A stretch of DNA of 64,000 nucleotides from JAGQNT01 sp964426605 (GTDB taxonomy: Bacteria > Patescibacteriota > Saccharimonadia > Saccharimonadales > UBA4665): NCBI GenBank assembly GCA_964426605.1, contig CAYRQK010000001.1, forward strand, positions 434,001 to 498,000, read 5' to 3'. Both the position numbers and the translations under genes were made by a program. Below, in pieces: positions 6,743-15,712 of this stretch. The notes beneath the pieces were generated by a model that saw only the letters and a program-made list of their open reading frames with translations, ran no database searches and had not been told where the DNA came from. Numbering within the stretch: position 1 is the first letter of the stretch; every line of letters begins with the position of its first letter.

Positions 6743-7846
6743 ATGGTATCTGCTAAAAAACTCCTGAGAATCGTAGCTAAGCTGCCCGTGTGGCTGTGGC
6801 GGCAGTTTGTGGGCTACTGGCGCGGCAGCGTCTGGCACAAGGCCATCACAACCATTGTTGTGCTGATCGTACTATGCGTGGCCACGATGTACGGCATCGC
6901 CGTGTGGTACCAGCATAGCCAGAAGGGCAAACCGACCACGCTGGGTGTGACATTCATCGCAGATTATGCAACCTATTTGGGACTGGATGCGCACCAAACG
7001 TACCAAGCCATTTTGAACGATCTGCATGCCAAGCATTTGCGGCTGGTCAGCTACTGGGCCGACATCGAACCAACGCAAGGCCAATATAACTTTAGTGAGC
7101 TGGACTACGAGATGGCGCAGGCTCAGGCGCACGGTGCCAAAGTATCGCTAGCTATTGGTCTTCGTCAGCCGCGTTGGCCAGAGTGCCACGCACCGTCGTG
7201 GATCGATACCAGTCAGGCCGAAAGTGCCTGGGAGCCCCAGCTCAAGACCTACATGGCGGCTGTGATCAATCGCTACAAAGACAATCCGGCGCTCTCGAGT
7301 TATCAGCTGGAGAATGAGTTCTTCAACCGTTTCGGGGCCTGTAACAACTTTGACCGTGCGCGACTCACGAGTGAATTAGCACTCGTCAAACTGCTTGACC
7401 CGCATCACCCCGTCATCATCAGCCGCAGCAACAATTACGCCGGCCTGAGCCTGGGCAAGCCGTTGCCGGACATTGTGGGGATATCGGTCTATCGGCGAGT
7501 GTGGGACGCACAAGTGACGCACCGCTATTTTCAGTACCCGTTTCCCAGTTGGTATTATGCATTTTTGGCCGGAGCCGAGCAGATCGCAGCCGGCAAGCCG
7601 TCGGTTATTCACGAGCTGCAAGCCGAGCCCTGGCCACCCAACGGTAAAGACATCAAGAGCGTCAGCCTAGTCGAGCAAAATAAGACCCTCGATGCCGCGC
7701 GTTTCAAAAGTACTGTCAAATTTGCCGAGCAAACCGGCATCAAACACGTCGACCTGTGGGGTGCCGAGTACTGGTACTACCGAAAAGTCACACTGCATGA
7801 CCCATCGGTGTGGAATGCCGCTCAAATTATCTTTAATCAACAATGA
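6743..7846 (+). CDS. Membrane-anchored GH5-like glycoside hydrolase
   Basis: A 367-residue protein with a basic N-terminus, one membrane helix at about 35-58 (ITTIVVLIVLCVATMYGIAV) and a TIM-barrel glycosidase domain outside. The clan GH-A pattern is visible: N191-E192 in YQLENEFF (acid/base) and E291 in SVIHELQAEPW (nucleophile). SYWADIEPTQGQYNFSELD is the family's early barrel segment. The exact family (GH5, GH39 or a relative) is uncertain. An in-frame ATG at 6701 is a possible earlier start overlapping the divergent gene. It overlaps its paralogue downstream by ATGA, so the pair are co-translated. Confidence 0.85.
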   Translation: MVSAKKLLRIVAKLPVWLWRQFVGYWRGSVWHKAITTIVVLIVLCVATMYGIAVWYQHSQKGKPTTLGVTFIADYATYLGLDAHQTYQAILNDLHAKHLRLVSYWADIEPTQGQYNFSELDYEMAQAQAHGAKVSLAIGLRQPRWPECHAPSWIDTSQAESAWEPQLKTYMAAVINRYKDNPALSSYQLENEFFNRFGACNNFDRARLTSELALVKLLDPHHPVIISRSNNYAGLSLGKPLPDIVGISVYRRVWDAQVTHRYFQYPFPSWYYAFLAGAEQIAAGKPSVIHELQAEPWPPNGKDIKSVSLVEQNKTLDAARFKSTVKFAEQTGIKHVDLWGAEYWYYRKVTLHDPSVWNAAQIIFNQQ

Positions 7847-8736
7847 TCGATCCAGAATGTTTTGGCGTTAGTTTTTCGCTTAAGCAATGCCGTAATTTCG
7901 GGATTGATCCGCACGAAACGCTTGACTGGCTGACTGCCCAAGGTTGGCGGCGTTTTCGTCTGATGAGCTATTGGAACGAGCACGAAAAGCAGCCCGGCGA
8001 GTACGATTTTAGCCAGTTGGACTGGCAAATTGCGGCAGTCGCCAAAGCCGGCGGAGTGGTGACATTGTGCTTGGGCGTCAAGCAACCTCGCTGGCCCGAA
8101 TACCACTGGCCAAAATGGACACTAAAACTGGGCAAACAAGAGAAACGAGAAGCACTGTTGCAGTATGTACGCACGGTGGTCGAACGCTACAAAAATAATC
8201 CAACTATTATCAGCTGGCAACTCGAAAACGAAGCGCTGCTGCAAGGTTTTGGCGAGCGCATAAACATCGATCGTGGGCGGCTCCGGACCGAATACGCTCT
8301 TATAAAACAGCTCGACCCAAACCGGCCGATCATCATGAGCACCAGCAATGGCTGGGGCTTGCCAGTGCGCAGTCCACGGCCAGATATCGTCGGCTTCTCG
8401 TGCTATTTCCGGCTCTATAGCCACGGCCGCTATCATTCGACACTGCAGCCACCAGTGTTACACCGGGCACGTAAGCGACTATTGCAAGCCATGCAAGACC
8501 GGCCGGTATTCATCCACGAGTTGCAGTGCGAGCCATGGGGCCCAACGGCCATCTGGAAGATGAGCAAAGACGAGCAATATAAGTCCATGAGTCCAACGCA
8601 AATCCAACATAATATTGCCGCCGCCAAAGCCATCAACGCCTACCCAATCGACCTGTGGGGTGCCGAATGGTGGTACTGGCGCCACCTGCACGGTGATAAC
8701 ACCATTTGGCAGGCCGTATCAGAGGCCGTACAATAG
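7843..8736 (+). CDS. GH5-like glycoside hydrolase paralogue without membrane anchor
   Basis: This protein of 297 residues is a close paralogue of the gene before it, starting directly with the barrel domain (MIDPECFGVSFSLKQCRNFG). It keeps the catalytic pair: N129-E130 in SWQLENEALL and E226 in FIHELQCEPWGP. Both share QPRWPE and DLWGAE.WYWR motifs. It has no signal peptide or membrane helix, so it appears cytosolic, unlike its partner. A two-step scheme (anchored enzyme outside, free enzyme inside) is a reasonable inference. The start is the ATG overlapping the upstream TGA. Confidence 0.85.
   Translation: MIDPECFGVSFSLKQCRNFGIDPHETLDWLTAQGWRRFRLMSYWNEHEKQPGEYDFSQLDWQIAAVAKAGGVVTLCLGVKQPRWPEYHWPKWTLKLGKQEKREALLQYVRTVVERYKNNPTIISWQLENEALLQGFGERINIDRGRLRTEYALIKQLDPNRPIIMSTSNGWGLPVRSPRPDIVGFSCYFRLYSHGRYHSTLQPPVLHRARKRLLQAMQDRPVFIHELQCEPWGPTAIWKMSKDEQYKSMSPTQIQHNIAAAKAINAYPIDLWGAEWWYWRHLHGDNTIWQAVSEAVQ
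8729..8734 (+). promoter_or_regulatory. -10 box for smpB
   Basis: TACAAT at 8729-8734, overlapping the end of the glycosidase gene and ending 9 bases before the smpB ATG at 8744. Confidence 0.45.
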
Positions 8737-8743
8737 AGCTGTT

Positions 8744-9208
8744 ATGGCCAAGAAGAAACCCAACCAGTCTAAGTCTATTCAGAACCGCCGCGCTCGGCAC
8801 GACTACGAGCTGGGCGATTCTTTGGTGGTGGGTTTAGAACTGAACGGTCGCGAGACCAAGGCACTACGTATGGGGCAGGGATCGCTGCGCGGCGCCTACG
8901 TCACCGTTAAAGATAATGAGCTGTATTTACTCAATGCGCTCGTTGGCCAAGCGCCGGGCATTAGCCTGACCGAGGATGAGCAAACCCGTACCCGCAAATT
9001 GCTGGCTAAGCGTCGCGAAATCGACGCGCTCATCGACACCAAGAAGCAAGGTCGCACCATCGTGCCACTGGAAATCCTGACCGGCGGCCGTTATATCAAA
9101 CTGCGTATATCTGTCGGCAAGGGCCGGCGCATGTTCGATAAGCGTCAGACACTAAAGGCACGTGACGAAAAACGCGCCATTAACGCACTGCTGAAGACGC
9201 AGCGCTAA
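8744..9208 (+). CDS. smpB: SsrA-binding protein SmpB
   Basis: SmpB binds tmRNA and brings it to stalled ribosomes for trans-translation. The 154 residues show the family core: NRRARHDYELGDSLVVGLEL near the start, ETKALRMGQGSLRGAYV, KLLAKRREIDALI and TIVPLEILTGGRYIKLRISV. The C-terminal GKGRRMFDKRQTLKARDEKR tail goes into the mRNA channel. Family-typical 'GTEVKSLR' is replaced by ETKALR. Length is normal. The start at 8744 follows a TACAAT box. The matching tmRNA gene was not seen in this window. Confidence 0.93.
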   Translation: MAKKKPNQSKSIQNRRARHDYELGDSLVVGLELNGRETKALRMGQGSLRGAYVTVKDNELYLLNALVGQAPGISLTEDEQTRTRKLLAKRREIDALIDTKKQGRTIVPLEILTGGRYIKLRISVGKGRRMFDKRQTLKARDEKRAINALLKTQR

Positions 9209-9227
9209 AGAACTACACGGTATTAGC

Positions 9228-10886
9228 ATGTTATTAAATCTTGATATTTCTGAGAAATCGTTTGGCCACAAAGTGCTCTACGACGATCTCAAGTTCGATA
9301 TCCAGCCCGGCGAAAAGATCGGTCTGATTGGCCGCAACGGCACGGGTAAGTCCACGCTCCTGCACATCATTACGGGCGACGACAAAGACTTCCAGGGCAG
9401 TGTCGAGCTGGGCCGCGGGGCAGTCATTATCGCCAGCCGTCAAGAGCACCATGGGTACGAAGATAATTCTGTACTGGAGTATATCCAGGGCGATTTGCCG
9501 GAATTCGCTGATCTGCACCACATTGTCACAACCTATCCGCAACACATGGGCGATGACGTCCGCAAGTTGCAGCGCTACAGCGATGCCCTCGAGCGCTTCA
9601 ATCACCTAGGCTACTTCCAGATAGAAGACGAACTGAGCCAGGCTTTTGAAGCCTACCAGCTTGACCCGTCAAAGCTCGAAAGCAAGCTATCAGAGCTCAG
9701 CGGTGGGCAAAAGCGCATGGTCGAACTCATCAAAGTTCAGCGTGCCCGTGGCCACCTAGCGCTCATCGACGAACCGACCAACCACATGGACTACGTCGCC
9801 AAACAAGCCTTTATAAAATGGCTCAAGGCCGCTCCGGAAGCCGTAATGGTCATCACCCACGACCGCGACGTACTCGGTGAAGTCGATAAAATTATCGAAA
9901 TCCGTAATGGTCGGGCCTATAACTTTAAGGGCAATTACGCACAATACCTCCGCATCAATAAAAATCAGATCACCTCGCAGGTCAACGAGTACGATTTGGT
10001 GCAACGGCGCATCCAGAACCTGGCAAATGACATCATTCGCTTCCGACGCCTCAAAGAAAAGGCGCATGACCCTGGCACCATCAAGCGCTTCAAATCTTCC
10101 GAGCAAAAGGCCGAAGCCGAACTGGCCAAGCTATCGAAGTCCGAGAAACCATCGTTTTGGATTGACCGTGAGAACGTGGAAGATCTCGATCCCAAGCTGA
10201 TTGGAGCCTACGAAAAATATAAGGCCAAGAATATCCAGCTGAGCACCAAAAGCCAGGCTAGCAAGTCATCGCGTTTACTGGTAGAAACACGCGCACTCAG
10301 CCTGGGCTACAACGATAAGCCTCTCTTCGCAGATATCAACTTTTCATTGCATGCGGGCGAGCGCATCCGTCTGCACGGTCGCAATGGCGCCGGTAAAACC
10401 ACACTCGTCAATGCCATCATCGCCAAGGCAGTCGGACAACCTGCCAGTAGCCAAAAATTCAGTGGCACTATTGCCGTCGAGAACGATCTCAATATCGGCC
10501 AGTACGAACAAGAGATCGACGCCAAATACCTCAAGCTAACACTGCGCCAGGCTATCGAGAAATCATGTTTCGAGAAAGATGTACCGGTGAGCGAACAAAG
10601 AGTGAAGCAGCTGCTGGGCGAATACCTCTTCAACCCGGCCACCGACGGTGACACGCCCATTGAACGTCTCAGCGGTGGACAAAAGGCCCGTTTCCAGCTA
10701 ATTCGCATGCTGCTGGGCGAGCCGCTACTGCTGATACTCGACGAGCCGACCAATCACCTCGATTTGCCCAGTATAGAGGAGCTGGAGGATGCGCTCGCTC
10801 ATTATCACGGTGCCGTCATCTACATCTCACACGACAGCTTCTTTGCCAAAAAGCTCGGCGGCGAGACTATCGCCATCGGCCATTAG
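9228..10886 (+). CDS. ABC-F family ATPase (ribosome-associated)
   Basis: ABC-F proteins have two ABC domains and no membrane part. They act on the ribosome in translation control or antibiotic protection. The 552 residues contain Walker A GRNGTGKST, signature LSGGQKRMVEL and Walker B DEPTNHMD in the first half. After a charged linker (about 240-300) come GRNGAGKTT, LSGGQKARFQL and DEPTNHLD. Switch His residues (ITHDRDVL, ISHDSFF) are present in both. It is similar in layout to Uup/EttA/YdiF-type proteins but the subfamily cannot be named from this. It lies 19 bases after smpB, a sensible pairing of two ribosome-rescue or translation genes. Confidence 0.93.
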   Translation: MLLNLDISEKSFGHKVLYDDLKFDIQPGEKIGLIGRNGTGKSTLLHIITGDDKDFQGSVELGRGAVIIASRQEHHGYEDNSVLEYIQGDLPEFADLHHIVTTYPQHMGDDVRKLQRYSDALERFNHLGYFQIEDELSQAFEAYQLDPSKLESKLSELSGGQKRMVELIKVQRARGHLALIDEPTNHMDYVAKQAFIKWLKAAPEAVMVITHDRDVLGEVDKIIEIRNGRAYNFKGNYAQYLRINKNQITSQVNEYDLVQRRIQNLANDIIRFRRLKEKAHDPGTIKRFKSSEQKAEAELAKLSKSEKPSFWIDRENVEDLDPKLIGAYEKYKAKNIQLSTKSQASKSSRLLVETRALSLGYNDKPLFADINFSLHAGERIRLHGRNGAGKTTLVNAIIAKAVGQPASSQKFSGTIAVENDLNIGQYEQEIDAKYLKLTLRQAIEKSCFEKDVPVSEQRVKQLLGEYLFNPATDGDTPIERLSGGQKARFQLIRMLLGEPLLLILDEPTNHLDLPSIEELEDALAHYHGAVIYISHDSFFAKKLGGETIAIGH

Positions 10887-10995
10887 TCACGGGATCATTA
10901 ACAGGGGTGATGGTAGCGGCCAACGTGTAATTATGCTAGTATGGAGATACTACTTCACAATTTGACGTGGAGCATCCTAAAGGTCGGAGACAAAA
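10887..10995. other. Intergenic region before the glycosyltransferase
   Basis: There are about 110 bases without a gene. It has a TATGCTAGTATGG stretch near 10932 that may be a -10 region, and GGTCGGAG 6-8 bases before the TTG start at 10996 acting as ribosome binding site. Nothing else is recognised. Confidence 0.4.
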
Positions 10996-12024
10996 TTGGT
11001 TTCGTTCGTGTGGTCTGACAGCTTGCCTGTCTACTCAGGTCGTGGTGGCACGGAAAGTTATACCATCGGCCATATTAGAAAGCTCAACGAGCTCGGTTTT
11101 CCGGCGCGGTTAATAACCATCGGTCTTGGCGAGAACGACGGCCGCCAGTATTTTCCGGACATCGAATTCCTGTCAATCAAATCCCCACACGACCTGGAGA
11201 CGCTCGACGACACCATCGTCTACGTCAGCTTTCCACATGCCGTACCGACTCGTCACCCCGCCTACGTCATCTTGCACTGCCCACCGAGTGATGAGCGTAT
11301 ACATGCTAAAAACCCTCGAGAGTTTCTTGCACCTGACACCACGATTATTACCAATAGCCGGTTCATGCGCAAAATCTGGGCGGAGCATCTCGACATCGAG
11401 ATTGGTTCTATTCACATCGTCTATCCTTTTGCCGATCCCCATTTCGCCACTGTCAAACGTGCCAAAAGGGACCCCCAGACCACCCGAGTGCTGTATGCAG
11501 GACGACTCAGTCAAGAGAAGGGCATTTACTCCTTGCTAGAAGCACTCCATCACGGACCACTTCGTACAGGTTACACGTTTACTGCAACGACGGCCGGTAA
11601 CCAGACCAAGGACGGCCAGATCATCGAATCCATACTACGGCACCACCCGTGGGTGCGCGTCACGGCTGCTCGAGCCAACCCTGTGCCGATGGCACGCCTG
11701 TTCGGTCGTTACGATATCGTCGTCATACCCTCTAATCACCAGTATTGGCACGAAGCGTTCGGCATGGTATCAGTCGAGGCACAACACAGCGGCTGCCGGG
11801 TTGTCGGCAGTGACTCAGGTGGCCTGCCCGAAACCAATTGCGGCGAGCTAATTTTATACGAACCGGGCAATTCCTACGCCCTAGCCAGTGCTATCCAGAT
11901 GGCCACCAAAGCTGGCGCAATCACCACTGGCCAGCGCCAGGAAGCCATCAAGCATTTTACGCTCGAAGAGTCAGTCAACTCGCTACTAGCTGTTATCGGC
12001 CCCGTTGCAAGAGCTAGAGCCTAA
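10996..12024 (+). CDS. Glycosyltransferase family 4/1 type
   Basis: A GT-B fold glycosyltransferase of 342 residues. The N-terminal half has the acceptor-side signature YSGRGGTESYTIGHIRKLNE (glycine-rich loop). The C-terminal half has VLYAGRLSQEKGIYSLLEAL and EAFGMVSVEAQHSGCRVVGSDSGG-like nucleotide-sugar binding motifs (HEAFGMVSVEAQ, SDSGGLPE). It starts at a TTG codon (10996) with a GGAG ribosome binding site. It probably builds cell-envelope or storage glycans, and its position before a GH13 enzyme would fit alpha-glucan handling, though a separate promoter precedes that gene. Confidence 0.88.
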   Translation: MVSFVWSDSLPVYSGRGGTESYTIGHIRKLNELGFPARLITIGLGENDGRQYFPDIEFLSIKSPHDLETLDDTIVYVSFPHAVPTRHPAYVILHCPPSDERIHAKNPREFLAPDTTIITNSRFMRKIWAEHLDIEIGSIHIVYPFADPHFATVKRAKRDPQTTRVLYAGRLSQEKGIYSLLEALHHGPLRTGYTFTATTAGNQTKDGQIIESILRHHPWVRVTAARANPVPMARLFGRYDIVVIPSNHQYWHEAFGMVSVEAQHSGCRVVGSDSGGLPETNCGELILYEPGNSYALASAIQMATKAGAITTGQRQEAIKHFTLEESVNSLLAVIGPVARARA

Positions 12025-12050
12025 GTCCGCAACCAGCCCGGCAGAGCTGT

Positions 12051-12056
12051 TATACT
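12051..12056 (+). promoter_or_regulatory. -10 box for the GH13 gene
   Basis: Extended -10 TGTTATACT with the hexamer at 12051-12056, ending 6 bases before the ATG at 12063. Confidence 0.65.
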
Positions 12057-12062
12057 GCCCCT

Positions 12063-13676
12063 ATGTCCTCAATCCCTCCGATCCCGTGGTTCAAGCGCGC
12101 CGTCCTCTACCAGATTTACCCCCGCAGTTTTTATGACTCCAACGACGACGGCATCGGTGATCTAAAGGGCATCACGCAAAAGCTAGACTATCTCAAAGGT
12201 GGCCCCGATTCACTCGGTGTCAGTGCCATCTGGCTATCGCCATTCTACCCGTCGCCCATGGCCGACTTTGGCTATGACGTCAGCGATTACCGAGAAGTTG
12301 ACCCCATTTTTGGTACATTGGGCGACTTCAAGGAGCTACTGCATCAGGCTCACACTCGTAATCTAAAGGTTGTGATCGACTTTATTCCCAACCACACTTC
12401 AAACCAGCACGACTGGTTCAGGCAATCACGCGCCTCCAAAGGCAACCCAAAACGCAACTGGTACGTTTGGCGCGACGGCAAGGCGGCCGACACGCCCCCA
12501 AACAATTGGCAAGCCACTTTCGGGGGATCGGCCTGGCAATTCGATCCAACGACCAATCAATATTATCTACACAGTTTCCTGCCAGAACAGCCCGACCTTA
12601 ACTGGGACAATCCAGAGGTCCGTGCAGCCACGTGCAACGAGATGCGATTCTGGCTCGACTTGGGCGTTGACGGTTTCCGCGTTGACGCGGTGCCTTGGAT
12701 ATCCAAAGACCCGCAATTACGGGACAACCCGCTCCGTGCAAACTACCATCCTGGCACAGACGATCCGGCGCACGCCCATCAGCCAATATACAGCCAGAAC
12801 GGACCGAAGCTTTACGAGTATCTCCACGACATGGCCGAGACGGTTCGCGCATATCCTGATACCTTCATGATAACCGAGGCTTACCCCAACGAGTGGGACA
12901 GCGCCAAGGCTTATTTGCAATTCTATCGTCAGGTCGACCCGCGTGTCTGCGCACCCTTCAATTTTGAGGGCATCTTGTCACCCTGGGACGCCGCCGAGTT
13001 CAAGCAACTTATCGATAGTTTCGAGGCTTCACTCAAGCCGAACTACCTATCAATTTACTGCCTGGGCAACCACGACCGCTCTAGGCTAGCTAGCCGGCTC
13101 GGCAGTGCCGCAGCTGCCCGCACGGCCGCCGTAATGCTCCTGACCCTACCTGGTATGCCAACTATGTACTATGGCGAGGAGCTCGGCATGGTCGACGGCT
13201 CGATACCGGCCAATCGTATCCAAGACCCGTTTGAGAAAAATGTACCGGGCATGGGGCTGGGGCGGGACCCAGAGCGGACACCGCTACAGTGGAGTGCCGC
13301 CGCCAACGCCGGTTTCAGTAACAGCCAGCCGTGGCTGCCAGTAAACTCCGACTATCGGACCAAAAACGTCCAAGCACAACTCGCCGAGCCGTCATCGTCG
13401 CTGAATCTTTATCGTCAGCTACTAGCACTCCGCGGCAGTTCTTCGGCCATCGCCGCAGGCAAGTACATTGCCCTCGAAACACCAGTAAATATCTTCGGCT
13501 ACCAGCGGAAAAATGCCGATGAAACAGTGACCATTTTGCTGAATTTTTCCGACAAACCGATTGCCTTGACCCCCGAGCTAGCAAAGGGCAAACGCCTGCT
13601 ATCCACACACCCAGAACACGGCGCCACAGCTGCCCAGCTGCGCCCACACGAGGGCATTATCCTCAAAGTCAGCTAG
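12063..13676 (+). CDS. GH13 alpha-glucosidase (oligo-1,6-glucosidase/alpha-glucosidase type)
   Basis: A TIM-barrel enzyme of 537 residues hydrolysing alpha-glucosidic bonds in maltooligosaccharides, isomaltose or trehalose-like sugars. Motifs in order: AVLYQIYPRSFYDSNDDGIG, VVIDFIPNHTSNQHDWF (region I), DGFRVDAVPW with the nucleophile Asp (about 207), ITEAYPNEW with the acid Glu (about 271), and CLGNHDRSR with the transition-state Asp (about 336). A beta-sandwich C-terminal domain follows. No signal peptide is present, so it is cytosolic. The closest functional class is GH13 alpha-glucosidase (MalL/AglA-like). Sucrose or trehalulose activity cannot be excluded. Confidence 0.92.
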   Translation: MSSIPPIPWFKRAVLYQIYPRSFYDSNDDGIGDLKGITQKLDYLKGGPDSLGVSAIWLSPFYPSPMADFGYDVSDYREVDPIFGTLGDFKELLHQAHTRNLKVVIDFIPNHTSNQHDWFRQSRASKGNPKRNWYVWRDGKAADTPPNNWQATFGGSAWQFDPTTNQYYLHSFLPEQPDLNWDNPEVRAATCNEMRFWLDLGVDGFRVDAVPWISKDPQLRDNPLRANYHPGTDDPAHAHQPIYSQNGPKLYEYLHDMAETVRAYPDTFMITEAYPNEWDSAKAYLQFYRQVDPRVCAPFNFEGILSPWDAAEFKQLIDSFEASLKPNYLSIYCLGNHDRSRLASRLGSAAAARTAAVMLLTLPGMPTMYYGEELGMVDGSIPANRIQDPFEKNVPGMGLGRDPERTPLQWSAAANAGFSNSQPWLPVNSDYRTKNVQAQLAEPSSSLNLYRQLLALRGSSSAIAAGKYIALETPVNIFGYQRKNADETVTILLNFSDKPIALTPELAKGKRLLSTHPEHGATAAQLRPHEGIILKVS

Positions 13677-13773
13677 TTATTGCCCAGCGCCAGTGTCAAC
13701 CCAGTTGCTACATCGGGGGTCTTCAGTTATAATTCTCGTGTTCTCTGTAACCTACTATCTCCATGATAACGGG

Positions 13774-13779
13774 TATAAT
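13774..13779 (+). promoter_or_regulatory. Promoter -10 upstream of tRNA-Asn
   Basis: TATAAT at 13774-13779 in the 182-base gap after the GH13 gene. It would drive tRNA-Asn. It also sits 6 bases before a short reading frame (13786-13848). Confidence 0.55.
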
Positions 13780-13785
13780 ATAGGG

Positions 13786-13848
13786 ATGCCAAGTAACGGT
13801 ATGTCTATTTTGTGCGACACGGCAGCAAATCGACGCACACATACCTAG
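13786..13848 (+). CDS. Possible 20-residue leaderless reading frame ahead of tRNA-Asn
   Basis: ATG at 13786 lies 6 bases after a perfect TATAAT, the same geometry as confirmed-looking genes in this window. The reading frame encodes 20 residues beginning MPSNGMSILCDTAANR and ends at TAG 10 bases before the tRNA. It may be a true leader peptide on a tRNA precursor or simple coincidence. There is no further support. Confidence 0.25.
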   Translation: MPSNGMSILCDTAANRRTHT

Positions 13849-13858
13849 TTGCAAATAT

Positions 13859-13933
13859 TCCGGGGTAGCTCAGTGGTAGAGCGAGGGACTGTTAATCCCC
13901 AGGTCGGAGGTTCGAACCCTCTCCCCGGAGCCA
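13859..13933 (+). tRNA. tRNA-Asn (anticodon GTT)
   Basis: A full cloverleaf: the acceptor stem TCCGGGG pairs with CCCCGGA. The D-arm is AGCTCAGTGGTAGAGC and the anticodon loop CTGTTAA carries GTT. The T-arm GGTTCGAACC is intact, the discriminator is G, and CCA is encoded in the DNA. A short hairpin with a T-run follows at 13942. Confidence 0.97.
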
Positions 13934-13941
13934 TGATGGAG

Positions 13942-13967
13942 ACCCGTGCTGAAAAGCAGGGGTTTTT
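13942..13967 (+). terminator. Terminator after tRNA-Asn
   Basis: The stem ACCCGTGCT / AGCAGGGGT with one mismatch and a GAAA loop is followed by TTTTT. Confidence 0.7.
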
Positions 13968-14284
13968 ATCTTCAAATCGTCGATTCTAACCATTATTTGA
14001 GGCTCATTTGCGGTGTTATTTACCTTTTGAGGAATGAAATACTCATTAAAACCGGCACTAAAGTCACCCATGGAAGTTCGCGTAAAATGAGCACTCCTGG
14101 ACGTCCTTCATAAAAGCGAGTGCCCTCAAACTCAGCGTCTGCCTCGTGTACTATCTTTGAGTTATGTTTAAGGAATAGTGTAAAAATCTCATTGGGTTTA
14201 ATCAATAGTTATGTCTATTAGCTTCCATCTGTACACGAAGTAAAGAATATATTATAATCAGAGAAAGAACAGTGAGTTTAACAT
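13968..14284. other. AT-rich intergenic region before glyS
   Basis: About 317 bases without a certain gene. A minus-strand frame with a TTG start (14205-14020) could encode 61 residues ending in a hydrophobic stretch (PWVTLVPVLMSISFLKR), but it has no clear ribosome binding site. A TATTATAAT box near 14248-14257 is the likely glyS promoter. Confidence 0.4.
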
Positions 14285-15712
14285 ATGGGCGAGCACCGGA
14301 GTGAACAGTTCCCTGTTGATGAGGAAGTAATAGCGGCCGCGCCTTCTATCCCAACCCTTGATGACGTAGTTGGCTTGAGCAAGCGGCGGGGATTTGTTTT
14401 CCCGAGCAGCGAAATATACGGCGGCTTAGCCGGAGTATATGATTATGGACCCTACGGCGTCGAGCTTGCCAAGAACATTAAAGACGCTTGGTGGAAATAC
14501 ATGGTACAGGCGCGCCTCGACATTGTTGGCCTAGATTCGGCAATATTTATGCATCCGGCGATTTGGCGTGCTAGTGGCCATGTCGGTGGCTTTTCAGATC
14601 CACTCGCTGAATGTAAAAATTGCCACCATCGGATTCGCGTAGACCATGTACTTGAAGATCTCGGTGAACAAGCTGATGAAAAAATGTCTGACGAAGAAAT
14701 CGGAATTCTCTTTGAAAAGCACCGTGACAAAATCAAGTGTCCATCTTGCAGTAAAAAAGACTTTTCCGATCCGAAGAGCTTCAATCTCCTAGTACAAACG
14801 AATCTCGGTAACTTCTCTGAAGACTGGTCCCTAGACCCCACCTACCTACGCGGCGAGACATGTCAAAGTATTTACGTTAACTACCAGAACGTGCTTGCTA
14901 CAGGCCGTCTTAAAGTACCTTTCGGCATCGCGCAGATCGGCAAGACCTTTCGAAATGAAATCAGCCCACGCCAGTTTATATTCCGTACTCGAGAACTTGA
15001 GCAAATGGAAATGCAGTTTTTTACTAGGCCCGAAAAGGAGCTTGAGGAATATGAAAAACTCCGCGAATACCGCTGGAACTTCTACGCCTCAATTGGTATT
15101 AATGAAAAAAATCTCAAATGGCATAAGCACGAAAATCTTGTATTCTACGCCAAGGAAGCTTACGACATTGAGTACAAATATCCGTTCGGCTACAAAGAGC
15201 TTGAGGGCGTACACGCTCGGGGTAACTACGATCTAACCCAGCACCAAGCTGGCAGCGGCAAAGATTTGCAATATGTCGATCCAACTAGTCATGAAAAGTT
15301 TATTCCGCATATTATTGAATCATCGGTCGGCGTAGGCCGCACGTTTCTGGCATTGCTTTGCGAAGCCTATACCGAAGAACAAAACGGCAACGAAACACGC
15401 ACTGTACTTAAGTTTCATCCATCAATTGCGCCAGTCAAGGTTGCTGTTTTCCCGCTACTTCGCAACAAGCCAGAGTTGGTGGCGAAAGCTAAAGAGGTTT
15501 ACTCGCATTTATCGCAGCAGTATATGTGCGAATTTGATGACAATGGCAATATTGGCAAGCGCTACCGTCGACAAGATGAAATCGGCACGCCATACTGTAT
15601 AACAATTGATTTCGACAGCTTAGAAGACGGCACTGTGACCGTTCGCAATCGTGACACGACCGATCAAAAAAGAGTCAAAATTAATGACCTTTTGGGCGAA
15701 CTTGTCATTTAA
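14285..15712 (+). CDS. glyS: Glycyl-tRNA synthetase (dimeric, class II)
   Basis: The enzyme charges tRNA-Gly. The 475 residues match the alpha2-type enzyme. Motif region GFVFPSSEIYGGLAGVYDYGP is near residues 37-57. The zinc-type pairs CKNCHHRIRVDH and CPSCSKKDF sit in the insertion. AQIGKTFRNEISPRQFIFRTRELEQ is motif 2, and GVGRTFLALLCEAY is motif 3 with its Arg. A C-terminal anticodon-binding domain starts about LKFHPSIAPVKVAVFPL. Codon choice is richer in A/T than in neighbouring operons, which could reflect a different origin (impression only). It stands alone after tRNA-Asn. Confidence 0.96.
   Translation: MGEHRSEQFPVDEEVIAAAPSIPTLDDVVGLSKRRGFVFPSSEIYGGLAGVYDYGPYGVELAKNIKDAWWKYMVQARLDIVGLDSAIFMHPAIWRASGHVGGFSDPLAECKNCHHRIRVDHVLEDLGEQADEKMSDEEIGILFEKHRDKIKCPSCSKKDFSDPKSFNLLVQTNLGNFSEDWSLDPTYLRGETCQSIYVNYQNVLATGRLKVPFGIAQIGKTFRNEISPRQFIFRTRELEQMEMQFFTRPEKELEEYEKLREYRWNFYASIGINEKNLKWHKHENLVFYAKEAYDIEYKYPFGYKELEGVHARGNYDLTQHQAGSGKDLQYVDPTSHEKFIPHIIESSVGVGRTFLALLCEAYTEEQNGNETRTVLKFHPSIAPVKVAVFPLLRNKPELVAKAKEVYSHLSQQYMCEFDDNGNIGKRYRRQDEIGTPYCITIDFDSLEDGTVTVRNRDTTDQKRVKINDLLGELVI

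Noticed and set aside
14020..14205. Minus-strand frame of 61 codons with a TTG start
   Set aside because: A hydrophobic end is present but there is no ribosome binding site, promoter or family match, so it is mentioned only in the intergenic note.
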